This document shows positions 44,909 to 53,949 of a stretch of DNA of 64,000 bases, piece after piece. A program made the position numbers and the translations under genes. The stretch spans positions 428,888 to 492,887 of the forward strand of contig NZ_MAQX01000032.1 in the NCBI RefSeq assembly GCF_001682865.1, written 5' to 3'. How positions within the stretch are numbered: position 1 is the stretch's first letter; each line of letters begins with the position of its first letter. The notes beneath the pieces were generated by a model. It was given only the letters and a program-made list of their open reading frames with translations, had not been told where the DNA came from and did no database searches. The DNA is from Bacillus sp. FJAT-26390 (GTDB lineage: Bacteria > Bacillota > Bacilli > Paenibacillales > Paenibacillaceae).

Positions 44909-45625
44909 TCACATAACAAGCTGAACCGGCGATCCCGGATTAACCTTAAATACGTCCACGTCCGGCAGCAAGCTTTTGACCAGATACATATAATCATAGG
45001 AGCGCTCGAGCGACGCTTCATCCGGTACGAACACTGAAATCTTGCCGCTTTGCAGCGACAGCACCTCAATCCGTGTCGGAAGCTTCTCGAAGGCGCTCAT
45101 GCAAAACACCGACGTCATGTGAAACAACAGCTCGAGTGAGTCGTGATCGGTATCTATAGCCAGCTTCTGTACAATATAATCTTGAGCGGAGCCTTCCGGG
45201 TCGACGGAAACCAAATGAAAGATTTGCGATATTTCCATATCAAGCTCATCCACATAAGCCGTGAGCTGCTCATAAAAAATAATCGGCATGCTTGGGCACG
45301 AGCCGCCAAGCAGAAAAGTCGTCAAATGCGCCTTAACCAATTGCTTCATTTGCAAATAATGCTCATCCGAATGAAATTTATAATTCCGATTTGTCCACCA
45401 TTGCTCCACCGCAGCCTCTATCGCCGCTTGCGTGCGCGCTTCCTCAGGCAGCCTGTAAAAATCATTCACGCTATGGCTTGCCGCGAACTGAACCATTTGC
45501 CGCCAATTTACGTCGCTTTCCCGTTTGCCGCCTGATTTCATTTTTGCGAATCTTTCAGGGCAGCGCAGCAGTTCCTCCAGCTTATAGTCTTCTATTCTTA
45601 ATACCGCTGGCATTTGTTCCATCAC
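44909..45625 (-). CDS. Uncharacterised protein, possible degenerate RecB/Cas4-like (PD-(D/E)XK) fold
   Basis: 238 aa, last gene of the flavodoxin operon (22 bp gap). The N-terminus YKLEELLRCPERFAKMKSGG resembles the leading 'L..CP.RF' helix of RecB/AddB/Cas4-type nucleases. The later IEVLSLQSGKISVF matches the position of their VIDYKSGK core, but Asp is Ser and Lys is Gln. If this reading is right, it is a non-catalytic nuclease fold. The middle is helical. No membrane or export signals. Function unknown; the fold is an inference from short motifs. Confidence 0.5.
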   Translation of the reverse strand: MMEQMPAVLRIEDYKLEELLRCPERFAKMKSGGKRESDVNWRQMVQFAASHSVNDFYRLPEEARTQAAIEAAVEQWWTNRNYKFHSDEHYLQMKQLVKAHLTTFLLGGSCPSMPIIFYEQLTAYVDELDMEISQIFHLVSVDPEGSAQDYIVQKLAIDTDHDSLELLFHMTSVFCMSAFEKLPTRIEVLSLQSGKISVFVPDEASLERSYDYMYLVKSLLPDVDVFKVNPGSPVQLVM

Positions 45626-45647
45626 AATGGCCGCCCTTCTCGCTAAA

Positions 45648-46100
45648 TTATCCGGTAACCGCTACAAGGCCCGCTATTTGGCGGCCTAAGCTTCTGCCCT
45701 GCTCTTTCTCGGCTTCGGATGGATTGTATTCGAACTTAATGCACTCGCCGGCAATTTCCGCGCCAAGCTCCTTCAGCTTCGATTCTATGATATCAACCGC
45801 TGCGCAGTAAATCGGATATGACGTGTCGCCCGAGCCAAATACCGCTGCTTTCTTGCCGCTTAGATCAAGCGAATCCATCGCTTCGTAGAAGTCGATAAAC
45901 TCATCCGGCAGCTCGCCGTCACCCCATGTGTATGCGCCAATAATGATGCCTTCATAATCATTAAGCTCATCAGCGCTCGCGTCAAATGCTTCCTTGGATA
46001 CAACCTCCGCGCCCGCTTCCTTCGCTCCCTCTACAATAGCCTCGGCCATTTCTTCCGTGTTCCCCGTCATGCTCGCATATACGACAAGTACCTTTGGCAT
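45648..46100 (-). CDS. Flavodoxin (YkuN/YkuP-like)
   Basis: 150 aa. FMN phosphate loop YASMTGNTEEMAEAI, 50s loop GAYTWGDGELPDEF with the stacking Trp, and GSGDTSYPIYCAAVD. Short-chain flavodoxin that carries electrons in place of ferredoxin when iron is scarce. It is third of four cotranscribed genes downstream of Fur-box-like sites, as B. subtilis ykuN and ykuP are Fur-regulated. Confidence 0.93.
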   Translation of the reverse strand: MPKVLVVYASMTGNTEEMAEAIVEGAKEAGAEVVSKEAFDASADELNDYEGIIIGAYTWGDGELPDEFIDFYEAMDSLDLSGKKAAVFGSGDTSYPIYCAAVDIIESKLKELGAEIAGECIKFEYNPSEAEKEQGRSLGRQIAGLVAVTG

Positions 46101-46131
46101 CTGCGATTCCTCCGCTTCCTATATGTTAGTT

Positions 46132-46932
46132 TTATACGCTTACCGTTTGAATGCCTTGAAAAAGCGTTGCCATATATAAATTGCCGTTCTGCATGTCAAT
46201 ATCGGTTACCGGGCAGCCCAGCTTGACGGATAGCAGCGTAACTTGGTTGCAAATATAAGCAAGCTGAAACAAACCGCGATCCGTACATACATAAATGTCA
46301 TTTCCTTTGGCGAGCACAGAGAAGATGAACGGCTTGCCGAAGCGAACGCGGTCAAACCTTCCCTTCTTATCGCCAATGAGGAGCTCGCCTTTATCGCTCG
46401 TTCCGATTAGATGGCCCTTGAACACCGCTAAGCTCGTAACGCTGGTTTCCAGTTCAAAATGCGCCCAATCATCCATAAAGCGATCATAAAGCGAGACTCC
46501 GCTCTCATGCGCCAGAATCAAATATTGAGGCAAATTGATAAAATCGTAAACACGCTTGTCGTTGCAGGCGATCTGCTCCCATCTGGAGCTGGCTTTGGAC
46601 CAAAGCCCGTATTCCGTCGCAGCGTAGCTGCTTCCGCCAATTTTGCGATATTGGTAGCATGGAATCGTTAAGCCGTCGTTCTCCCACGCATCTCCGTTCC
46701 ATTCGTATAAGCCGCTATTCGTACAGGCATGCAACAGCTCATGCTGCAGCTGCAGCCGGTTTACGTTCGCATGCTCTTCCATCCCATGGTCGAGCTTCTT
46801 CCAATTGCTCTCCGCATCGATTTGATAAATGCCATGGCCTATTGATGCTGCGAACAAGCAGTCGGGTCCTGCCTTTACCGATGAGAAAGGAAAGAGCATC
46901 CAATTCCATGGCTTGCTCGTTTCAGTTTGCAT
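46132..46932 (-). CDS. Predicted beta-propeller protein
   Basis: 266 aa made of five or six repeated four-strand blades with aromatic/Asp turns (GHGIYQIDAESNWKKLDHGM; SGLYEWNGDAWENDGL; EYGLWSKASSRWEQI; DRGLFQLAYICNQ). No signal peptide, so probably cytoplasmic. It could be a scaffold. It lies between the small Fur-linked gene and flavodoxin with 28-31 bp gaps, implying a shared iron-starvation role. No family recognised. Confidence 0.65.
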   Translation of the reverse strand: MQTETSKPWNWMLFPFSSVKAGPDCLFAASIGHGIYQIDAESNWKKLDHGMEEHANVNRLQLQHELLHACTNSGLYEWNGDAWENDGLTIPCYQYRKIGGSSYAATEYGLWSKASSRWEQIACNDKRVYDFINLPQYLILAHESGVSLYDRFMDDWAHFELETSVTSLAVFKGHLIGTSDKGELLIGDKKGRFDRVRFGKPFIFSVLAKGNDIYVCTDRGLFQLAYICNQVTLLSVKLGCPVTDIDMQNGNLYMATLFQGIQTVSV

Positions 46933-46960
46933 GTCTCTTGCTCCTTTTTGAAAAAATAGC

Positions 46961-47125
46961 TTAGCTCCCAGCCGTTTGCTGGCCCTGCTGTTTTATATGC
47001 TTGATTCCTTGCTCCGGCAGCCTCTCTCTTGCAGCATCCTTAATGCGCTGCTTCCAGCCGTGCTGCTTTTGCAGCAGGAATGCTGAGCTGCGTTTTTTTA
47101 TAACCATTTCATAAAGCAAACCCAC
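46961..47125 (-). CDS. Small basic protein (54 aa), first gene of the Fur-linked operon
   Basis: GTG start with GCGGGAGG 7 bp upstream; the sequence begins VGLLYEMVIKKRSSAFLLQK (GTG read as Met) and is rich in Lys, Arg and Gln. It lies directly downstream of the Fur-box cluster and ends 28 bp before the beta-propeller gene. Its position and ribosome site support it as real. No family recognised. Confidence 0.6.
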   Translation of the reverse strand: MGLLYEMVIKKRSSAFLLQKQHGWKQRIKDAARERLPEQGIKHIKQQGQQTAGS

Positions 47126-47149
47126 AAGTTTTGCCTCCCGCTATATGTA

Positions 47150-47211
47150 AATATAAGCATTCTCAGTATTGATAATGATTATCACTTTCGTAAATATGAT
47201 AACCATTCTCA
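47150..47211 (-). promoter_or_regulatory. Cluster of Fur-box-like operators
   Basis: TGATAATGATTATCA (47170-47184) is a perfect match to the 7-1-7 Fur box of Bacillus. TGATAACCATTCTCA (47197-47211) is a second with few mismatches, and TGAGAATGCTTATAT (reverse strand, ~47152-47166) a third, weaker one. They overlap the promoter region of the four-gene operon on the minus strand. Confidence 0.8.
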
Positions 47212-47406
47212 ACATGGATGTCAATGTATTTATGCATGAGCTCTTCCTAGCTTCCCTCTTTATAAGGCGTTCCCATAACTGATTAGCAGCCGCTCCCCTG
47301 CAAACATACATTTCCGCAAATATAGTTAACGGCCTATGACTATAGCAGATATAAACCCAATCAATAGATAGAGTATAAACGTAGAATAGGAACAAATACC
47401 AAGGAG
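47212..47406. other. Intergenic region between the Fur operon and the exosporium gene
   Basis: AT-rich. Promoters for both directions must lie here. No gene seen. Confidence 0.5.
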
Positions 47407-47415
47407 GTGCTTTCA

Positions 47416-48243
47416 CTGAGTTATTCAGATAATCGCAAAAAACGCTGTGTAAGAAAACCGGTTTCAGGCTGCCATCCAAAAAGAAAGAATCATAATGGTA
47501 AAGTCATTATCGTCAAGAAGGAACTAATCGTAAATGCCCCGAGAGGCGAACATGGTCGTAGAGGAAGTTCCGGCCGCAGAGGACCTCAAGGTCCTGCCGG
47601 GGCAGTAGGTCCCGTTGGACCTGCCGGCACTGGAGCAATCGGCGCTACTGGTCCTGCAGGCGCTGCTGGAGCAGTAGGAGCAGCAGGTCCTGTTGGCGCT
47701 ACGGGAGCTACTGGCCCGTCATCCGGAGGTGCCATTATTCCTTTTGCGTCAGGCGCCCCTATTACCGCGACTACCGTAATAGGAGGTTCGGTCGGTACAG
47801 TAAGTCTAGTGGGCTTCGGACTCGCGCTTCCAGGCGTTGTGCTCACAGGGACATCTATTGATCTTACAGGCACTGTTCTTGGACCTATTCTTGATTTTGC
47901 CTTCTCGGTCCCTCGCGATGGAACGATAGATTCACTTTCCGCCTTCTTCAGCAACACGGCAACGGTTAACCTTCTTACAGCATCCGTTACGCTCACTGCA
48001 CAATTGTACAGCGCTCCTTTGGGAAGCAATACCTTCAACCCCGTTGCTGGCGCTGCCGTCGTATTCGCTCCAATTACAGGCCTCCTTGCCCTTGGAAGCA
48101 CAAGAACCGGCCTTGCTTCCGCCTTAGCTATTCCTGTAACTGCGGGAACCCGCCTTCTCTTGGTATACTCTGCCGATACAGATGCACTAGAACTTGCCGC
48201 TGCCGTAATAGGTTATGCTAGCGCCGGTTTATCTATCATCTAA
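47416..48243 (+). CDS. Collagen-like exosporium protein, BclB-type C-terminal domain
   Basis: About 275 aa. A short N-terminal basic segment is followed by ~20 Gly-X-Y triplets ([19 protein letters not shown] and similar) and then a ~165-residue hydrophobic domain resembling the C-terminus of BclB-type exosporium glycoproteins. It would form trimeric hair-like filaments on the spore surface. Start: AAGGAGG (47401-47407) is ideally spaced 8 bp from CTG at 47416, while the in-frame GTG at 47407 overlaps the site, so a CTG start is proposed. It ends at a perfect terminator. Confidence 0.85.
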   Translation: MSYSDNRKKRCVRKPVSGCHPKRKNHNGKVIIVKKELIVNAPRGEHGRRGSSGRRGPQGPAGAVGPVGPAGTGAIGATGPAGAAGAVGAAGPVGATGATGPSSGGAIIPFASGAPITATTVIGGSVGTVSLVGFGLALPGVVLTGTSIDLTGTVLGPILDFAFSVPRDGTIDSLSAFFSNTATVNLLTASVTLTAQLYSAPLGSNTFNPVAGAAVVFAPITGLLALGSTRTGLASALAIPVTAGTRLLLVYSADTDALELAAAVIGYASAGLSII

Positions 48244-48262
48244 TAAGCGAGCCATTAATATT

Positions 48263-48303
48263 AAAAATAGCGGTACAGGTTATATACCTCTACCGCTATT
48301 TTT
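48263..48303 (+). terminator. Terminator of the collagen-like gene
   Basis: AAAAATAGCGGTA (48263-48275) pairs perfectly with TACCGCTATTTTT (48291-48303). Confidence 0.9.
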
Positions 48304-48340
48304 CTATACATGGATTTACGCCAATCTTCTAAAAAAAGAA

Positions 48341-48382
48341 CCGTCCCGAAAGGTTATTCCAACCCTTTCCCTTTCGAGACAG
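48341..48382 (-). terminator. Terminator of the 48408-48998 gene
   Basis: CCGTCCCGAAAGG (48341-48353) pairs with CCTTTCGAGACAG (48370-48382) with one mismatch. The minus strand continues into GTTCTTTTTTT. Confidence 0.75.
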
Positions 48383-48407
48383 CCCCTTTTTCACATGAAG
48401 AGCTTCG

Positions 48408-48998
48408 TTAAAGCGGCAATTGAAGACTCACCTTGAACCGTATTTTGATCTGTCCATTCTCAAATTGCACATCTCTTACCGTGACGATGTCCTGAGCCGG
48501 CAGATCAAGCGGGATGATGATCGTTTCCAGCATGCGGATCGGCAAAGCAATCTCCTTTATAGATAGCGACTGGGGCCTTAACGTAATGTTCGGCGACTGC
48601 CACTCTAGCGAATATACGGCATCCAGCTCGGCAGGTATACGATTCTTATAGGTTACGTTCATGCGTGCAATCAGCTTATTCTCTTCCAGCTCGAATATAG
48701 CGCCATCCAGACGGATATCCTTCTCAAGCGCTAAGAAAGGACCTTCAACGCCTTCAGCCGCATACTTACTTTTCATGTTCATTTTAATCAAATGGTTGAT
48801 ATCCTCTTCCGAGAGGACAAGCTCCGGCTTTAATTTACGGACCATTCCCAGTGCCTTCTCTTTCACGTCGATAGGCGCATAGCTCATGTCCAGCTTCTCA
48901 TCCGGCGCAATATAGGATAGGAGCCACCAAATTGCTCCGCCAAGCAGTAAAACGATGATAATGATAACCGTCAGAAATCTTTTGAGCCATTTCCCCAT
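48408..48998 (-). CDS. Single-pass membrane-anchored protein of unknown function
   Basis: 196 aa from the ATG at 48998 with GGAGGGG upstream. One N-terminal helix (about 8-28) and an extracytoplasmic beta-rich domain with LVLSEEDINHLIKMNM and IKEIALPIRMLETIIIPLDL. The layout resembles DUF2140 (YpmS)/LEA-type proteins, but the match is not firm. It is convergent with the collagen-like gene. Confidence 0.6.
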   Translation of the reverse strand: MGKWLKRFLTVIIIIVLLLGGAIWWLLSYIAPDEKLDMSYAPIDVKEKALGMVRKLKPELVLSEEDINHLIKMNMKSKYAAEGVEGPFLALEKDIRLDGAIFELEENKLIARMNVTYKNRIPAELDAVYSLEWQSPNITLRPQSLSIKEIALPIRMLETIIIPLDLPAQDIVTVRDVQFENGQIKIRFKVSLQLPL

Positions 48999-49119
48999 AT
49001 TTGGCTTCCCCTCCATTAGCAATTAATTGATATTCAAATACGTCAACACACAATGATAGTGCTATAATAGATCAAATAATCTATGCTGATGAACTGATAA
49101 GCTGAGAGGATGGTCACCC

Positions 49120-50388
49120 GTGAACACGAACAACGTACCGTTACACCGCATTGGGCTTGAGGAAATCGTCCAAGCGCAAATGCATTTAAAGGATGTCATT
49201 ACGCGTACACCGCTTCAACATAACCGTGTGCTATCCGAGCGATATGACTGCAACGTACTGCTGAAACGAGAGGATTTGCAAATCGTTCGCTCGTTTAAAA
49301 TACGCGGCGCCTTTCATTTGATGCGTTCTCTCTCGCCGGAGACGCTTGCTAAAGGGGTTGTCTGCGCTAGCGCCGGCAACCATGCGCAAGGAGTAGCCTA
49401 CTCCTGCCAAACGCTCGGCATCCCCGGCAAAATATATATGCCAAGCACGACTCCTCGCCAAAAGGTAACGCAGGTAAGCTTCTTTGGCGGATCGTTTGTG
49501 GAGGTCATTCTGACAGGCGATACCTTCGATGATGCCTATGACGAGGCTATTGCCGAGAGCAATCGCAGCGGAATGGCATTCATCCACCCCTTCGACGATC
49601 CAAAAATCATCGCAGGAAACGGTACGGTTGGCCAAGAGTTTATGGAAGCGGCAGAGAGCGTACCCGATTTCGTGTTCGTAACCGTCGGCGGCGGCGGGCT
49701 TGCAGCCGGAGTCTCCTCCTATGTCAAAATCGTCTCTCCTTCAACGAAGGTCATCGGTGTTGAACCGGAAGGCGCGCAGTCGTTAAGGGCTTCACTTGAT
49801 GCAGGACACGTAACGCCTCTTGACCAAATCGACAAGTTCGTGGACGGCGCAGCCGTCAAACGTATCGGCGATTTGACGTTCGAGCTTTGCAAAGACCTGC
49901 TGGACGATGTTATTGCCGTACCTGAAGGAAAAGTGTGTACAACGATGCTCGATTTGTACAACGAGAATGCGATCGTAGCCGAGCCGGCAGGCGCACTGCC
50001 GATTGCAGCGCTTGAAGCTTACCGCGAGCAGATCCGAGGCAAGACAGTTGTCTGCGTCGTAAGCGGCGGCAATAACGATGTTGACCGTATGCAAGAAATC
50101 AAAGAGCGTTCCCTCATTTATGAAGGCTACAAACATTATTTTATGGTCAGCTTCCCTCAACGCGCCGGAGCGCTTCGAGAGTTTCTCGATCAGGTGCTCG
50201 GTCCAAATGATGACATCACCCGCTTCGAATATACGAAGAAGTCGAATAAGGATAACGGCCCCGCGCTTGTCGGAATCGAGCTCAAGCACCGTGAGGACTA
50301 TGATCCCCTCGTCGACCGCATGACAAAAAAAGGTTTTCAGTTTCTAGAGCTAAATAAGGATCCCGTTCTCTTCAACCTTTTAATTTGA
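49120..50388 (+). CDS. ilvA: Threonine ammonia-lyase (threonine deaminase)
   Basis: 422 aa from GTG with GAGAGGATGG upstream. PLP lysine in SFKIRGAFHLM, glycine loop VTVGGGGLAAGVS, and C-terminal ACT-like domain (YFMVSFPQRAGALREFLDQV, GIELKHREDYDPL). It converts threonine to 2-oxobutyrate, the first step to isoleucine. One regulatory ACT-like domain, as in B. subtilis IlvA, so probably Ile-inhibited. Followed by a perfect terminator. Confidence 0.94.
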   Translation: MNTNNVPLHRIGLEEIVQAQMHLKDVITRTPLQHNRVLSERYDCNVLLKREDLQIVRSFKIRGAFHLMRSLSPETLAKGVVCASAGNHAQGVAYSCQTLGIPGKIYMPSTTPRQKVTQVSFFGGSFVEVILTGDTFDDAYDEAIAESNRSGMAFIHPFDDPKIIAGNGTVGQEFMEAAESVPDFVFVTVGGGGLAAGVSSYVKIVSPSTKVIGVEPEGAQSLRASLDAGHVTPLDQIDKFVDGAAVKRIGDLTFELCKDLLDDVIAVPEGKVCTTMLDLYNENAIVAEPAGALPIAALEAYREQIRGKTVVCVVSGGNNDVDRMQEIKERSLIYEGYKHYFMVSFPQRAGALREFLDQVLGPNDDITRFEYTKKSNKDNGPALVGIELKHREDYDPLVDRMTKKGFQFLELNKDPVLFNLLI

Positions 50389-50408
50389 TCTTCATCTAAA
50401 ATAGCATT

Positions 50409-50438
50409 CGCCCCGTTTCCACATATGGAAACGGGGCG
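50409..50438. terminator. Terminator between ilvA and the aldo/keto reductase
   Basis: CGCCCCGTTTCC and GGAAACGGGGCG form a perfect 12-bp stem. ATTTGTTTTTA follows on the plus strand. It is convergent and so may serve both genes. Confidence 0.92.
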
Positions 50439-50446
50439 ATTTGTTT

Positions 50447-51433
50447 TTACCAGGCGTATGCGCGAGGCGCGTCTCCGCCAGGGCCAGGGAATATTTCATC
50501 AATGCGCTTCAGCGCTGATTCGTCTAATGAAATCTCGACCGCGCGAAGCGAGCGCTCGAACTGATCCAGTGTGCGGACGCCGATGATCGGAGCCGTTACG
50601 GCTGGATTGGCAAGCAGCCATGCAAGAGATACAAGATCCTCAGGCTCGCCTAGCTCGTCGCAGAAAGCAGCGTAAGCATCAAGCTGCTCACGGTGCTGCT
50701 CAAGCCGCTTGGAATCGCCGCTGCGGCGGCCTCCGTCCTTCCGGCGATGGTTGCCTGCAAGCAAGCCGCCATCGAGCGGGCTCCACGGAATAACGCCCAG
50801 GCCTAATTCCTTCGATGCAGGCAATACTTCCAGCTCCGGCAGACGGCATAGCAGATTGTATTTATGCTGCTCGGATACGAGCCCAATCGAGCCTCTCGCT
50901 TTTGCTTCGCCCTGTGCAACCGCGATATCCCAGCCTGCAAAGTTGCTTGAGCCTATGTAGTCGACTTTGCCTTGTAATACGGCTGTTTCGAATGCTCCCC
51001 ACAGTTCGCTCCAATTCACGCTGCGATCCACGTGATGCATTTGATAAAGCTCGATATGATCGGTTTGAAGGCGCTTAAGCGAGCCTTCCAAATGTCTGCG
51101 GATTTTATAAGCGGATAAGCCTGCATCACGGTTAGGACCGTCATGAGCATCATGCATATCGCCATATACTTTAGTGGCAAGTACGGTGCGCTCGCGCCGG
51201 CCGTCGCCTTGTTTAAACCACTTGCCGATGATTTCCTCTGTGCGGCCCGCATTTTCGCCCCAGCCGTAAATGTTCGCGGTATCAATAAAATTAATGCCTG
51301 CATCCAAAGCAGCATCTAAAATACGAAATGATTCCTTCTCGTCGGTGTCCACGCCAAAATTCATTGTACCCAAACATAACCTGCTTACTCTAAGCCCCGA
51401 TCTTCCTAGCTTCGCATACTGCACTCTAATCAT
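50447..51433 (-). CDS. Aldo/keto reductase
   Basis: 328 aa. Catalytic tetrad: Asp in FIDTANIYG, Tyr in NIYGWG, Lys in VLATKVYG and His in YQMHHVD. NADPH-binding C-terminus includes PIIGVRTLDQFERSL. TIM-barrel enzyme of the YajO/YhdN type; substrate unknown. The start ATG has AAGGAG very close (2 bp); a GTG 9 bp downstream is the alternative. Divergent from the glycolipid synthase operon. Confidence 0.9.
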   Translation of the reverse strand: MIRVQYAKLGRSGLRVSRLCLGTMNFGVDTDEKESFRILDAALDAGINFIDTANIYGWGENAGRTEEIIGKWFKQGDGRRERTVLATKVYGDMHDAHDGPNRDAGLSAYKIRRHLEGSLKRLQTDHIELYQMHHVDRSVNWSELWGAFETAVLQGKVDYIGSSNFAGWDIAVAQGEAKARGSIGLVSEQHKYNLLCRLPELEVLPASKELGLGVIPWSPLDGGLLAGNHRRKDGGRRSGDSKRLEQHREQLDAYAAFCDELGEPEDLVSLAWLLANPAVTAPIIGVRTLDQFERSLRAVEISLDESALKRIDEIFPGPGGDAPRAYAW

Positions 51434-51557
51434 CGCTCCTTCAAATTAGAAATAGGATGGATTACGTATTCATTATACAAAAATTACACAAAGTAACCAA
51501 ACTGCGTTCATGTTCGCATGACAATCGTCCGCTAAACTAACGGCAGGAGGTGCACAC

Positions 51558-52721
51558 ATGATAATGTTCAATAACAATCCACAGCCAAAATTGCTAATTT
51601 TATACGCATCTTATGGAGAAGGCCACTTGCAGGTCGCACATGCGATTAAAAGTGCGCTCGAGGAACAAGGCAATTATCGCACCGTAATGGTGGATTTAAT
51701 GGCAGAGTCCCATCCATGGCTGAATCAGGTAACCCGGTCGTTTTATCTGAAGAGCTATACGCATATGCCTTCGCTCTACGGCTGGATGTATGATTTCACA
51801 AGGCTGATGAAGCATGACTCATTGTTCGGCGGCCTGCTGCACTCTTTTGGAAAAGATAAAATCAGGCGTATTCTCAGAGTGGAGCAGCCGGATATCGTGA
51901 TGCACACCTTTCCAAGCTTCGCCCTGCCGGAGTTAAAACGACGCACGGACTATCACCCGCCCTCCTATGCCGTTATCACCGACTTTGACCTGCACGGCCG
52001 CTGGGTGCATCCGAGCATTGAGCGTTACTACGTCGCAACGGAGGACTTGAAGCATGGACTAACGCAGCTTGGCATTCCGAGCAGCGCGATTCAAGTCAGC
52101 GGCATCCCCCTCAAGCGCGGCTTCCGCGCAACGACAGCATCGAGCGAGCTCTACGAACGTTATCATTTAAATCCCAATAAACCTGTAATCCTCATTATGG
52201 CGGGGGCGCAAGGCGTTATGCCTGACGTATCCCGTATTTGCGGCGGCTTGCTTGAAGACGAACACGTTCAGGTTGCGCTGGTGTGCGGACGCAATCTGCT
52301 CTTGAAAGATACGATCGAAAAACATTTTCAAGCTCATCACGGAGCCTCGCGCCTTCATGTTTATGGATTTATCGATCCTATTCATGAGCTTATGGCGCTC
52401 GCAGACTGCCTCATTACTAAACCTGGCGGCGTTACGCTATCAGAAGCAATCGCAGCGGGACTCCCGATTTTCATCTATCGGCCGGTACCCGGTCAAGAAA
52501 AACAAAACGCGCTGTATCTCGAATCCAAAGGCGCGGCTATTTTAGCGAGTAAAGCGAGTGAGCTGACGGAACAAATTTTGAAACTCGTGCATGATCCGTT
52601 GCGTCTTACTATTAGCAAGCTGTCCACCAAGCAGCTTCAAGCCTCGCAAACAGCAGCCGACAGCATTGTTTTGGATATGTTATCCAATACACGTATAATG
52701 GAGAGAGCAGCGACTTTATAA
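51558..52721 (+). CDS. MGDG synthase/UgtP-like glycosyltransferase
   Basis: 387 aa, GT28 family. The N-terminal domain has YASYGEGHLQVAHAIKSAL and YLKSYTHMPSLYGWMYDFTR (diacylglycerol-binding MGDG_synth). The C-terminal domain has LIMAGAQGVMPD and ITKPGGVTLSEAIAAGLP, which binds UDP-sugar. It probably glucosylates diacylglycerol to anchor lipids for lipoteichoic acid or membranes. First of a four-gene operon with gaps of 12-20 bp. Confidence 0.9.
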   Translation: MIMFNNNPQPKLLILYASYGEGHLQVAHAIKSALEEQGNYRTVMVDLMAESHPWLNQVTRSFYLKSYTHMPSLYGWMYDFTRLMKHDSLFGGLLHSFGKDKIRRILRVEQPDIVMHTFPSFALPELKRRTDYHPPSYAVITDFDLHGRWVHPSIERYYVATEDLKHGLTQLGIPSSAIQVSGIPLKRGFRATTASSELYERYHLNPNKPVILIMAGAQGVMPDVSRICGGLLEDEHVQVALVCGRNLLLKDTIEKHFQAHHGASRLHVYGFIDPIHELMALADCLITKPGGVTLSEAIAAGLPIFIYRPVPGQEKQNALYLESKGAAILASKASELTEQILKLVHDPLRLTISKLSTKQLQASQTAADSIVLDMLSNTRIMERAATL

Positions 52722-52740
52722 ATGGATAAGGAGCTTGTCC

Positions 52741-53934
52741 TTGCGTACAAATCAGAGCGGTTGGTTTGGGGCGGAGATGCGACTCATCTCCGTTATTTTG
52801 TTCGTTGTTGAGTTTGTGAGGGGTGCCGTACTCGTCAGTTTATTGCCTATTTACGGCGCTAAATCGTTAGGGCTTTCACCCGATGTTATCGGAGCCGCTA
52901 TATCCGCGCACTACGTCACCGATACGCTGCTCAAAATGGCGATCGGTTACTTGTTGGATCGATTTTCGATCCGCATCGTCGTGCAAGCCGGGCTGGTTAT
53001 TTCGCTTATCGGCGTTTATTTGCTGCAATTCGCTGAGATTCCGTGGATGTTCATCGGTACGGCGGCCCTTTATGGCATCGGCATGTCGCCGATTTGGATC
53101 GTTTGCCTGACGAAGGTAACCGAGCAGCAGCGCGCCACCCAAATGGGATTGCTTTATACCATATGGATGGTTGGGCTTGGAAGCGGACCGATTGTATGTA
53201 ATATTTTGCTCGATTACAGCGTATCGTTTACGTACAAGCTGCTTGTCAGCATGTCCGTGGCTGCATGCCTGTTAACGCTCTTCATGAGCAAGGAAAGGGC
53301 TGATACGCCAAACCGAATGCCTTTGCGCAAACAGCTTGTCATCCTAAAAGGACGGCTCAGCCAAATGAAGCTGCTGCTTCCGGGCATGATTTTGCAAACG
53401 ACTGGCGCAAGCATGCTGGTTCCCATTCTGCCGAGCTTCGCCAATCATGAGCTAGCGCTCTCAGGCACGCAATACTCAATTCTCCTTACAGTAGGCGGAC
53501 TTTGCGCTGCTGCCGGGCTTATCCCGATGGGCAGGCTGTCCGACAAGCTTGGGGGCAAGAAATGGTTTCTCGTTACCGGCTTTTGCATATTTGCTTTAGG
53601 CTTATACATGCTGGCTTCGGGCCAGACGTTCTGGTATTGTTTACTTATTGCCGTCGCGTTAGGCTTGTCTTATGCCGCAATTTTGCCCGCATGGAATGCG
53701 CTGCTTGCCACTTATGTTCCCCCTAATCAGGAGGGGCTTGGCTGGGGCATCCTCTCTACTGTCGAAGGTGTTGGCGTTATGATTGGACCGATCGTTGGCG
53801 GCATGATCGCCGCTTGGAACGGAGAAGTTGCTGTTTTTTGGATAAGCGCCATTCTTTTTGGAGCAATTGGCATGTTTTATTTATGGTTCCCTTTTAAGGC
53901 GTTTGCTACAAATGAAAAAGCTACAAATAAATAG
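52741..53934 (+). CDS. MFS transporter
   Basis: 397 aa from TTG at 52741, spaced 7 bp from AAGGAG; the TTG at 52735 is too close. Twelve predicted helices with MFS motif LLDRFSIRIV after TM2 and the matching GRLSDKLGGKKW in the second half. The pattern fits a drug or lipid-intermediate exporter. It may be a flippase partner for the glycolipid made by the upstream gene, as with LtaA and YpfP in Staphylococcus, though that is inference from order. Confidence 0.9.
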   Translation: MRTNQSGWFGAEMRLISVILFVVEFVRGAVLVSLLPIYGAKSLGLSPDVIGAAISAHYVTDTLLKMAIGYLLDRFSIRIVVQAGLVISLIGVYLLQFAEIPWMFIGTAALYGIGMSPIWIVCLTKVTEQQRATQMGLLYTIWMVGLGSGPIVCNILLDYSVSFTYKLLVSMSVAACLLTLFMSKERADTPNRMPLRKQLVILKGRLSQMKLLLPGMILQTTGASMLVPILPSFANHELALSGTQYSILLTVGGLCAAAGLIPMGRLSDKLGGKKWFLVTGFCIFALGLYMLASGQTFWYCLLIAVALGLSYAAILPAWNALLATYVPPNQEGLGWGILSTVEGVGVMIGPIVGGMIAAWNGEVAVFWISAILFGAIGMFYLWFPFKAFATNEKATNK

Positions 53935-53949
53935 ATCGGGGTAAAATCT

